From Prevotella sp. (GTDB taxonomy: Bacteria; Bacteroidota; Bacteroidia; Bacteroidales; Bacteroidaceae), in contig JAHHQW010000012.1 of NCBI GenBank assembly GCA_020026195.1, positions 1 through 48,243 of the forward strand: a stretch of 48,243 bases of DNA, written 5' to 3'. Of this stretch, positions 41,883 to 48,243 are shown in pieces. Both the position numbers and the translations under genes were made by a program. Below the pieces are notes generated by a model. It saw nothing but the letters and a program-made list of their open reading frames with translations. It did no database searches and was not told where the DNA came from. Each line of letters opens with the position of its first letter. The first letter of the stretch is position 1.

Positions 41883-42836
41883 TTATAAGTCGACTTTTGA
41901 AATGTCTACCAGGTTGTTTACTATAGCATAGATAGTAAGTCCTGCAGGGCTATGAATCTCTAGTTTCTTAGCAATGTTTCTGCGGTGCGTAATTACCGTA
42001 TTTACAGAAATGCACAGAGTGTCGGCGATTTCTTTGTTTGTCATTCCCTGTACTACACATATGATGATATCCTTTTCACGATCACTAAGTTCTTCACTCT
42101 TCTCCGTTTGAGAGATCATCTTTGAAATCCTTACAGAGACATCGCTTTGACGAAGTTTTCTTTCGAGTTCGCGAATTGCAGGAATAAAGATTTCGTCTTC
42201 AACTTCAGAGTGGAGTCTGAGCCATTCCTCATTATTGAAAATGTCATATATAGCTGCAACCAACTGGTTGTTTCTCAGTTTGTCACTTGGCAGGTACTTG
42301 ATAAGAATATTCTTGAATTCAGAAAATTTCAAATCGGTATGTCCGTGATATTTAGAGAATGTCTCAACGTTGTAGTCCTCTGTAACACTTCCTGAAAGCA
42401 GCATCTCTACATAGGGAAATACAGTCTTCTCTTCATAGTGCATATGTTGTTGTATCTCGTGTGAGTACTCATCGTATAATTTCAGAATCAGTCGTCCTAA
42501 ATTATCGTTATCGTCAAGTGCCTGGTCAAGCTCTTTTCTTACAAAAGGAAGCTGAAATCCTAAGTAATAGTCGTGGCAGGCTTTAAGATAATGTAGCAGA
42601 GTAGCAACAGAAAGAGATCCTATATTATCAGTGTCTTTATAACCGTTAATCGTGAAGTTTACGATTGCCAGGAATGTATGAGTGTCAACGTTCTGGTCTT
42701 CACAAACTTCCTGTACTGTTTTGTCTCCAAAACCGAGACTTATTCCAAAATTACCAAGATTCTGTAACAAATTGTAATTGTCACTTATCAAGGTAATCAT
42801 TTTGTCATTAGCCTCGTACATCTTTAGATCTTTCAT
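41883..42836 (-). CDS. Hemerythrin-domain / LuxR-type fusion transcription regulator
   Basis: 317 residues, three parts. Residues about 15-60 resemble the short ScdA_N/DUF542 domain of RIC iron-cluster repair proteins, but its CCGG Cys pair is replaced by LGFGDK. Residues about 75-225 form a hemerythrin-like four-helix bundle with ligand candidates His82, His126, His131/His133 with Glu135, His164 and His209 with Glu213 (in LLHYLKA, SHEIQQHMHYEEK, KYHGHTD, RLHSEVEDE), enough for a di-iron site. Residues about 250-315 are a LuxR-type helix-turn-helix (LSDREKDIIICVVQGMTNKE, TVITHRRNIAKKL). An oxygen- or NO-responsive regulator is inferred. The ATG at 42836 with AAGGAG before it is preferred to a TTG at 42842. 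It is last gene after rny, 26 bases on. Confidence 0.88.
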   Translation of the reverse strand: MKDLKMYEANDKMITLISDNYNLLQNLGNFGISLGFGDKTVQEVCEDQNVDTHTFLAIVNFTINGYKDTDNIGSLSVATLLHYLKACHDYYLGFQLPFVRKELDQALDDNDNLGRLILKLYDEYSHEIQQHMHYEEKTVFPYVEMLLSGSVTEDYNVETFSKYHGHTDLKFSEFKNILIKYLPSDKLRNNQLVAAIYDIFNNEEWLRLHSEVEDEIFIPAIRELERKLRQSDVSVRISKMISQTEKSEELSDREKDIIICVVQGMTNKEIADTLCISVNTVITHRRNIAKKLEIHSPAGLTIYAIVNNLVDISKVDL

Positions 42837-42862
42837 CTGCAATCTCCTTTCTTTTTATAATG

Positions 42863-44401
42863 TTATTTGGCAAATGCCACAGACCTTGTCTCTCGTATTA
42901 CAGTAATCTTGACCTGTCCCGGATAAGTCATTTCACACTGTATCTTGTCTGCAATTTCTGAAGACAGAGCCTCTGTCTCCTTATCGGTCATCTTATCTGC
43001 ACCAACGATTACTCGTAATTCTCTACCAGCCTGGATTGCGTATGTCTTAATTACGCCTGGATAACTCATTGCAATTGCTTCAAGATCCTTAAGACGTTTG
43101 ATGTAAGCTTCTACAATTTCTCTACGAGCACCAGGGCGAGCACCTGAGATAGCATCACATACCTGAACGATAGGAGCAAGCAGCGTGTTCATTTCCATTT
43201 CATCGTGGTGAGCACCGATTGCATTCACGATATCTGGCTTTTCCTTATATTTCTCTGCAATCTTAGCTCCATATAATGCGTGCGGCAGTTCACTCTCCTC
43301 ATCAGGAACCTTACCAATATCATGCAGAAGTCCGGCACGTTTAGCTTTCTTAGGATTAAGACCGAGTTCAGCAGCCATTACAGCACAGAGGTTTGCTGTT
43401 TCGCGAGCATGCTGCAACAAGTTCTGACCATAAGAACTTCTGTACTTCATCTTACCAATGATACGGATAAGTTCGGGATGTAGACCATGAACACCAAGGT
43501 CGATTGCTGTACGCTTACCTGTTTCAATTATTTCGTTTTCGAGCTGTTTCTTTACTTTGGCTACTACTTCTTCAATACGTGCTGGGTGAATACGTCCGTC
43601 GGCCACTAACTGATGCAGGGCGAGGCGGCATACTTCACGACGAATAGGATCAAAAGCAGAAATAACGATTGCTTCAGGAGTATCGTCTACAACAATTTCA
43701 ACACCTGTGGCAGCTTCGAGTGCACGGATGTTTCTACCTTCACGTCCGATGATGCGACCCTTGACTTCGTCGTTTTCAATGTGGAATACACTGACTGAAT
43801 TCTCGATGGCTGTTTCTGTAGCAACGCGCTGTATGGTCTGGATGACAATCTTACGAGCCTGTGCGTTTGCATTAAGTTTAGCCTCGTCTACAATTTCATT
43901 AATGTATCCTGCTGCGTCAGCTTTTGCTTCGTCCTTAAGACTTTCAACAAGTCGGCTCTTAGCTTCTTCTGCACTCAGTCCTGACAGCTCTTCAAGTTTC
44001 TCACGTTCCTGTGACTGCATTCTGTCAAGCTCTTCCTTACGCTTGTCAAGAGATTTGTTCTCATTCTCAACATGTTTGAGCATCTGTTCGATTTCCTGAT
44101 GCTTCTTTCCAAGATCTTCCTGTTTTCTTGTAAGAGAAATTTCACGCTGTTTGAGTCTGTTTTCTTCCTGTTGTATTTTCTGGTTTCGGATATTAACTTC
44201 CTTTTCCAGCTCCATCTTCTTGTTAATAAACTTTTCTTTTACTTCAAGAAGTTTGGTCTCTTTCAGAACTTCAGCTTCCTTTTCTACCTTAGATAACATG
44301 TCTTTGTACTGGTTAGTTAAAACATGCCTGTACAACATATATCCAAGAAATCCGCCTATTGCTAAAGCAACAATAGCAATAATTACATATGCAAATACCA
44401 T
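42863..44401 (-). CDS. rny: Ribonuclease Y
   Basis: A 512-residue membrane-anchored endoribonuclease that starts decay of many mRNAs. Parts in order: one N-terminal membrane helix (VIIAIVALAIGGFLGYMLY, about 5-24), a long coiled coil (about 30-190), the KH RNA-binding domain with GRIIGREGRNIRALEAATGV (about 215-235), and the HD domain with RAGLLHDIGKVPDEE (about 360) and IGAHHDEMEMN. The length is normal for the family. Its place behind zapA is common in Bacteroidetes. It shares the promoter upstream of the zapB-like gene. Confidence 0.97.
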   Translation of the reverse strand: MVFAYVIIAIVALAIGGFLGYMLYRHVLTNQYKDMLSKVEKEAEVLKETKLLEVKEKFINKKMELEKEVNIRNQKIQQEENRLKQREISLTRKQEDLGKKHQEIEQMLKHVENENKSLDKRKEELDRMQSQEREKLEELSGLSAEEAKSRLVESLKDEAKADAAGYINEIVDEAKLNANAQARKIVIQTIQRVATETAIENSVSVFHIENDEVKGRIIGREGRNIRALEAATGVEIVVDDTPEAIVISAFDPIRREVCRLALHQLVADGRIHPARIEEVVAKVKKQLENEIIETGKRTAIDLGVHGLHPELIRIIGKMKYRSSYGQNLLQHARETANLCAVMAAELGLNPKKAKRAGLLHDIGKVPDEESELPHALYGAKIAEKYKEKPDIVNAIGAHHDEMEMNTLLAPIVQVCDAISGARPGARREIVEAYIKRLKDLEAIAMSYPGVIKTYAIQAGRELRVIVGADKMTDKETEALSSEIADKIQCEMTYPGQVKITVIRETRSVAFAK

Positions 44402-44429
44402 TTCTTTTAATATACTATTAGTTTAAAAA

Positions 44430-44744
44430 TCACTTTAATTTATTATCATCGTTATTAATGTCTAACGCGTCTTCGACTTCTAAAGTGATTTTTTTCAGAG
44501 TGTCATAAAAGGGGGCAGTATCATTTCTGTCGTATTGCTCAACGAGTCTTGAGGCAATATCAACCAGTGCCATGTACATACGTTCTTCGCTCGACTTAGA
44601 GTTGCTGAACTGCATCTCGTAAGCATCGAGAACTTTTGTAACAAGTTTAGCTGCCTTTCTATATTTCTCCTCTTCCTGTGGAGGAATATGTACCGGAAGC
44701 TCTATTCTGGCAATGTGTAGTCGTATATCTATTCTACCGTCCAT
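44430..44744 (-). CDS. zapA: Cell division protein ZapA
   Basis: A 104-residue ZapA: a small N-terminal domain (IDIRLHIARIELPVHIPPQE) followed by a long coiled-coil helix (EEKYRKAAKLVTKVLDAYEM, then RMYMALVDIASRLVEQYDRN). ZapA binds and bundles FtsZ filaments at the division site. It lies 28 bases after the coiled-coil gene and 28 before rny, in the middle of the operon. Confidence 0.9.
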   Translation of the reverse strand: MDGRIDIRLHIARIELPVHIPPQEEEKYRKAAKLVTKVLDAYEMQFSNSKSSEERMYMALVDIASRLVEQYDRNDTAPFYDTLKKITLEVEDALDINNDDNKLK

Positions 44745-44772
44745 CTTAATCTTATCGCAATATCACTAAATG

Positions 44773-45063
44773 TCAGCCGCAGAGCAGCGTAATACATTTA
44801 TCAACCTCCTTGATAAGCGAAGCAACTTTTTTCTTGGCATCCTCCACGTTTCCTGAGGTAACCTTAAGCATGCCTGCCATTCTGAGATTGTTGTTTTCTT
44901 TCTGAAATTCTTCGAGACGGTCGTTAAGTCGCTGTATTTCTTTTTCCTTTTCATCCAACATCGCATATAAATCCGTATTTTCCTTCTTCATATCTTCGAA
45001 GCGGATTAAAAGTTCTCTTATGCGAGTCGTAAACAGTGAAATAACCTTCTCGTTTGCATTCAT
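44773..45063 (-). CDS. Small coiled-coil protein, ZapB-like
   Basis: A 96-residue protein. Most of it (about 15-65, LLIRFEDMKKENTDLYAMLD and NDRLEEFQKENNNLRMAG) is a heptad-patterned coiled coil, with a short second helix at the C-terminus. Placed directly before zapA, it probably plays the part of ZapB, which links ZapA rings, though sequence likeness to E. coli ZapB is not strong enough to assign the name. The start is the ATG at 45063; a TTG nine bases upstream is less likely. Confidence 0.75.
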   Translation of the reverse strand: MNANEKVISLFTTRIRELLIRFEDMKKENTDLYAMLDEKEKEIQRLNDRLEEFQKENNNLRMAGMLKVTSGNVEDAKKKVASLIKEVDKCITLLCG

Positions 45064-45079
45064 AGAATTCAATTTGCTG

Positions 45080-45110
45080 CAAAAATAACGATTTTAGTCT
45101 AATGAGCAAA
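45080..45110 (-). promoter_or_regulatory. Promoter of the zapB-zapA-rny operon
   Basis: On the minus strand: -33 TTTG (45110-45107), 19-base spacer, -7 TATTTTTG (45087-45080), 17 bases before the first ATG. Confidence 0.85.
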
Positions 45111-45140
45111 ACAAAATAAAGGTTTTTTAATTTATGTTTG

Positions 45141-45170
45141 TTGTTTTATGCGCTAAAATCATTATATTTG
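45141..45170 (+). promoter_or_regulatory. Promoter of the polysaccharide kinase gene
   Basis: -7 TATATTTG at 45163-45170 with a -33 TTG at 45141-45143 (19-base spacer); a TTTG at 45137-45140 is the alternative at 22 bases. A leader of about 75 bases follows. Confidence 0.75.
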
Positions 45171-45246
45171 CAACCGCAATATGCTTATATGTTTTTTTGT
45201 ATTTGTGATTTTTTAAATTTTAAACAAGAACAAATTTTTTATAGTA

Positions 45247-47754
45247 ATGGAAGAAGTAAATAAAAATGCTCAAGAGTATAAACAGACTGAAGAGCAGAGC
45301 GAGTTCTCTATTCAAGACATTATTAAGGTTTTTGTACTTAATTGGAAATGGTTCGTGTTTTCAGTAGTAGCATGTGTTGCTTTATGCTTTGGATACATAA
45401 GGTATACAACTCCTACTTATCAGATGGATGCCAAGCTTCTGATTAAGGATGACGCTAATAATTCTCGTAGACGTGCCATGCCTGGAATGATGCAAATGGA
45501 AGCCTTAGGTATGATGGTTAATAGTTATGGTACGGAGAACGAAATTGAAATTCTAAATTCAAATATTCTTGCGCGTCAGATTGTTGAAAATCTAAAGCTT
45601 TATGTTTCTTATAAGAGTGTTGGAAGAATTAAGGATAATATTCTGTATAAGAATCAGCCCATTACTGTAGATATGGATAGACAGCATCTTGATCGTCTTA
45701 ATGTTCCTGTAAAACTTAAAATAGAGCGTGAGAACGGCAAGTATAAAGTTAAAGGAAAATATTGTATTCCTTATGATGTCATCACTTATTCTGAACCGTA
45801 TGAGATAAATGAAACCTTTGACAAACTTCCAGCTCAGCTTGGTACAGGTGCCGGTATATTATATTTCACAAAGAATAAGAATTATGAGTTGGAAGAAGGA
45901 CAGGCGATGAAAGTTTCACTGACATCTCCGCAGAATGCGTCTTACGTATATCAGAAGAAGTTTTCTGCTGCACCAACATCAAAGATGTCTTCAGTAGCAA
46001 GTCTTACTATTAAAGATGCAGTAGCTCAGCGTGCTTCAGATTATCTTTATCAGCTTGCAGACTGTTACAATGAACTGGCGAACGAAGATAAGAATGAAAT
46101 TGCACAGCGCACAGACGAGTTTATCAACAGCCGTCTTGAAAAAATCAATCGCGAACTTGGTGATACGGAAGCAAGTCTTGAGGATTTCAAGAAACGTAAC
46201 AAGGTCGTTGAGATCGGTATAAATGCACAGGCTTCTGTTGGTAATACAAACTTGTTTGAACAGAAACTTATGGAGGCTCGTACTCAGTTAGAACTTATCA
46301 AGACTCTTCAAGATTTTGTAAAGAATACAAACAATAAGTATCAGGTATTTCCCGCAAATATAGGTCTTGATGATGCGTCAAGTAATTCGCTCATCAATAA
46401 GTATAATGATGTGGTTCTTCAGAGAAGTCACCTTCTTACCAGTGCTTCTGAAAACAGCCCCTCGGTAATTCCTCTTACAAAACTTCTCGATAATCTTTAC
46501 GAAAGTATTAATAAGAGCCTTTCACAGGCTTACAATGATCAGACATTGAAGAAAAAATCGTTAGAGCAGCAGTTCTTCATGTATAGCGGTCGTGTACAGC
46601 AGACTCCGGAACAGGAGCGTGTCCTTACTCAGATAGGACGTCAGCAGGAAGTAAAGGCTGGTTTGTTCCTCATGTTGCTTCAGAAACGTGAAGAAAACTC
46701 AATATCTCTTGCATCTACTGTTGATAAGGGAAAAATCATCGAAACTCCTCAGTTTAAAGGAAAGGTTAGTCCTAAGTCTTCTCTTCTGATGCTTGTTGCA
46801 TTGATTCTTGGCGTCGTAATACCTTTTGCAGTTATATTCATACGCGAATTCTTCCGTTATAAGATTGAAGGTCGCGAGGATGTCATGAAACTTACAAATG
46901 CTCCTATCATAGCAGATGTTGCGATAGCTTCATCTAAAGTTAAGGGTAAGGGAGATATTGTTGTTCATGAGAACAGTAATGGTATGATGGAAGAAATTTA
47001 CAGATACTTGCGTACGAATCTGCAATTCATGCTGAAGAAGAATGATAAGGTTGTAATGTTTACGTCTACAGTTCCTGGTGAAGGTAAAACATTCAATGCA
47101 GCCAATACGGCAGCAAGTTTTGCACTCCTTGATAAGAAGGTTATTCTTATAGGTCTTGATATTCGTAAGCCTCGTCTTGGTGAACTATTTGGTATTAAAG
47201 ATACAAAAATGGGTATTACGAATCTCCTCGTTAAGGATGATCCTACTGAAGAGGAAATTGACAACGTGATTGTTCCGTCAGGAGTAATAAATAATCTCGA
47301 ACTTATGTTTGCAGGACCTATTCCTCCAAACCCTGCCGAACTTATTGCAGGTAAGGGTTACGATAAGATAATGCAGGTACTTAGAAAAAAGTATGACTAC
47401 ATTATTGTGGATACTGCTCCTATCAGTCTGGTAACCGACTCGTTTATGGTTGCACGTGCTGTTGACGCAACAGTTATTGTATGTCGTGCTGATTATTCAG
47501 AAAAGGCATCGTTTACATTAATAAATGAAGCACGTGATAAGAAAAAACTTCCTAACGTATCAATCGTAATCAACGGTATTGATATGAGTAAGAAGAAGTA
47601 TGGTTACTCTTATGGTGTAGGTAAATATGGCAAGTATGGCAAGTACGGATACGGTAAGTATGGTTATGGAAAATCTTATGGATCATATGGAGGTTACGGC
47701 TCATACAAGAATAGTCAATATGGTAAACAAAATGATGATTCACTGAAAGAATAA
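45247..47754 (+). CDS. Wzc-type polysaccharide chain-length protein and tyrosine autokinase
   Basis: An 835-residue inner-membrane protein controlling capsule or exopolysaccharide export. Parts: Wzz domain with first membrane helix (about 36-57, KWFVFSVVACVALCFGYIRY), long periplasmic coiled coils with a GNVR-like region (QQTPEQERVLTQIGRQQEVK), second membrane helix (about 515-540) and a cytosolic BY-kinase. The kinase shows Walker A STVPGEGKTF (about 607), Walker A' LIGLDIRKPRLGEL (about 634) and Walker B YIIVDTAPI (about 719). The tail (about 782-825) is an unusual Tyr/Gly/Lys repeat (KYGKYGYGKYGYGK) holding many possible autophosphorylation sites. Its cognate phosphatase and glycosyltransferases would lie beyond the window. 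Confidence 0.95.
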   Translation: MEEVNKNAQEYKQTEEQSEFSIQDIIKVFVLNWKWFVFSVVACVALCFGYIRYTTPTYQMDAKLLIKDDANNSRRRAMPGMMQMEALGMMVNSYGTENEIEILNSNILARQIVENLKLYVSYKSVGRIKDNILYKNQPITVDMDRQHLDRLNVPVKLKIERENGKYKVKGKYCIPYDVITYSEPYEINETFDKLPAQLGTGAGILYFTKNKNYELEEGQAMKVSLTSPQNASYVYQKKFSAAPTSKMSSVASLTIKDAVAQRASDYLYQLADCYNELANEDKNEIAQRTDEFINSRLEKINRELGDTEASLEDFKKRNKVVEIGINAQASVGNTNLFEQKLMEARTQLELIKTLQDFVKNTNNKYQVFPANIGLDDASSNSLINKYNDVVLQRSHLLTSASENSPSVIPLTKLLDNLYESINKSLSQAYNDQTLKKKSLEQQFFMYSGRVQQTPEQERVLTQIGRQQEVKAGLFLMLLQKREENSISLASTVDKGKIIETPQFKGKVSPKSSLLMLVALILGVVIPFAVIFIREFFRYKIEGREDVMKLTNAPIIADVAIASSKVKGKGDIVVHENSNGMMEEIYRYLRTNLQFMLKKNDKVVMFTSTVPGEGKTFNAANTAASFALLDKKVILIGLDIRKPRLGELFGIKDTKMGITNLLVKDDPTEEEIDNVIVPSGVINNLELMFAGPIPPNPAELIAGKGYDKIMQVLRKKYDYIIVDTAPISLVTDSFMVARAVDATVIVCRADYSEKASFTLINEARDKKKLPNVSIVINGIDMSKKKYGYSYGVGKYGKYGKYGYGKYGYGKSYGSYGGYGSYKNSQYGKQNDDSLKE

Positions 47755-48188
47755 TGGTAATAGCTGTAGATTTTGATGGTACGATTGTAGAGCATAGGTA
47801 TCCTGCTATAGGCAGAGAAATACCTTTTGCAACAGAAACTCTTAAAATGCTTATCAAGGATAAACATCAGCTTATCCTCTGGAGTGTCAGAGAGGGAAAG
47901 TTGCTTGAAGATGCGGTAAACTGGTGTAGAGAACGAGGCGTAGAATTTTATGCCGTCAACAGAGACTTCCCTGAAGAGAATGTTGATAAGAATCGCTACT
48001 TCAGTAGAAAAATTAAGGCTGATTTATTCATAGATGACCGTAATCTCGGAGGACTTCCTGATTGGGGGGTAATATACAAAATGATAACTGAAAAGAAGTC
48101 TTTTATGGATATATTCAAAGAAGAAAGTGCTCAGTCCATTGAGACTGAACCAGAAAAGAAATCATTCTTTAAAAGAATATTTAAATAA
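47754..48188 (+). CDS. Small HAD-superfamily phosphatase-like protein
   Basis: A 144-residue cytosolic HAD-fold protein. The nucleophile motif VDFDGTIVE (Asp6, Asp8), the LILWSVREGK second motif and the DLFIDDRNLGG acidic motif are all present, so phosphatase activity is likely. There is almost no cap domain, which fits action on small or exposed substrates. The basic C-terminus (KKSFFKRIFK) might touch membrane or nucleic acid. It starts inside the stop of the kinase gene (TAATG), so translation is coupled. Similar small HAD genes are found in Bacteroidetes capsule loci. Substrate unknown. Confidence 0.85.
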   Translation: MVIAVDFDGTIVEHRYPAIGREIPFATETLKMLIKDKHQLILWSVREGKLLEDAVNWCRERGVEFYAVNRDFPEENVDKNRYFSRKIKADLFIDDRNLGGLPDWGVIYKMITEKKSFMDIFKEESAQSIETEPEKKSFFKRIFK

Positions 48189-48194
48189 TAAAAG

Positions 48195-48243
48195 AGGGTG
48201 TGTCGAAATGTTTGTTAAATGACAATAATTTTAGACATACCCT
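48195..48243. repeat. Inverted repeat at the window end (terminator or element end)
   Basis: AGGGTGTGTC (48195-48204) pairs with GACATACCCT (48234-48243), with one G-T pair; AAA/TTT inside can extend it past one mismatch. The loop is about 22 bases. It may be the terminator of the kinase-HAD unit, or the tip of an insertion sequence beginning here. The window ends too soon to tell. Confidence 0.5.

Overview
The window is about 48 kb of chromosome from a member of the Bacteroidota. The order Bacteroidales is most likely, and within it a Prevotella-like genome. Three things point there. Promoters follow the Bacteroidetes pattern TTTG, 19-20 bases, TAnnTTTG at many genes, and Shine-Dalgarno sites are mostly absent. 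The secreted proteins are of typical Bacteroidetes kinds: TonB-dependent receptors with an N-terminal carboxypeptidase-regulatory-like domain, GH92 mannosidases, DUF4876/DUF6850 proteins and type IX secretion style C-terminal domains. PorT, ribonuclease Y and a Bacteroidetes-type Wzc kinase are also present. Species cannot be fixed from the sequence alone.

Layout. 1-6.4 kb: dgt (minus) diverges from dut (plus). dut leads an overlapping operon with a TPR protein, a DUF4292 lipoprotein and a degenerate-LytM EnvC-like protein. 6.4-8.8 kb: argS and an RNase HI-like gene. 8.8-9.4 kb: an AT-rich spacer full of short palindromic motifs. 9.4-13.7 kb: ribD (minus), then prmC-recX-comF and pyrE-SRPBCC (plus). 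13.7-18.8 kb: a four-Cys lipoprotein, then tRNA-Leu(UAA) directly followed by a TPR/OmpA-like lipoprotein, a thioredoxin-fold lipoprotein lacking its CxxC, and yifB/comM. 19.4-19.8 kb: a small lipoprotein. 20.5-23.1 kb: a stand-alone TonB-dependent receptor with a long leader. 23.2-23.4 kb: a second spacer with the same palindromic motif. 23.6-29.0 kb (minus): a GH92 / basic secretory protease / GH92 operon that probably trims mannose-containing glycans.

29.2-39.2 kb (minus) is the most unusual block. A TonB-dependent receptor is followed by a DUF4876 lipoprotein, a DUF6850 outer-membrane barrel and three secreted proteins. These three share a type A-like sorting domain but have unrelated body domains (FN3 plus jelly roll, an internally duplicated domain, and GLUG repeats). 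On the other strand lie a DUF389 membrane protein and PorT, an essential type IX secretion component. I infer a surface system that displays or secretes cargo through type IX secretion and imports a ligand through the receptor. The ligand is unknown.

41.9-45.1 kb (minus): zapB-like, zapA, rny and a hemerythrin/LuxR fusion regulator form one operon. 45.2 kb to the end (plus): a Wzc-type tyrosine autokinase with a Tyr/Gly/Lys tail and a small HAD phosphatase open what is probably a capsule or exopolysaccharide locus running off the window. The last 49 bases form an inverted repeat. Bases 1-156 hold nothing I can assign. No rRNA, CRISPR array, transposase or prophage gene was seen.
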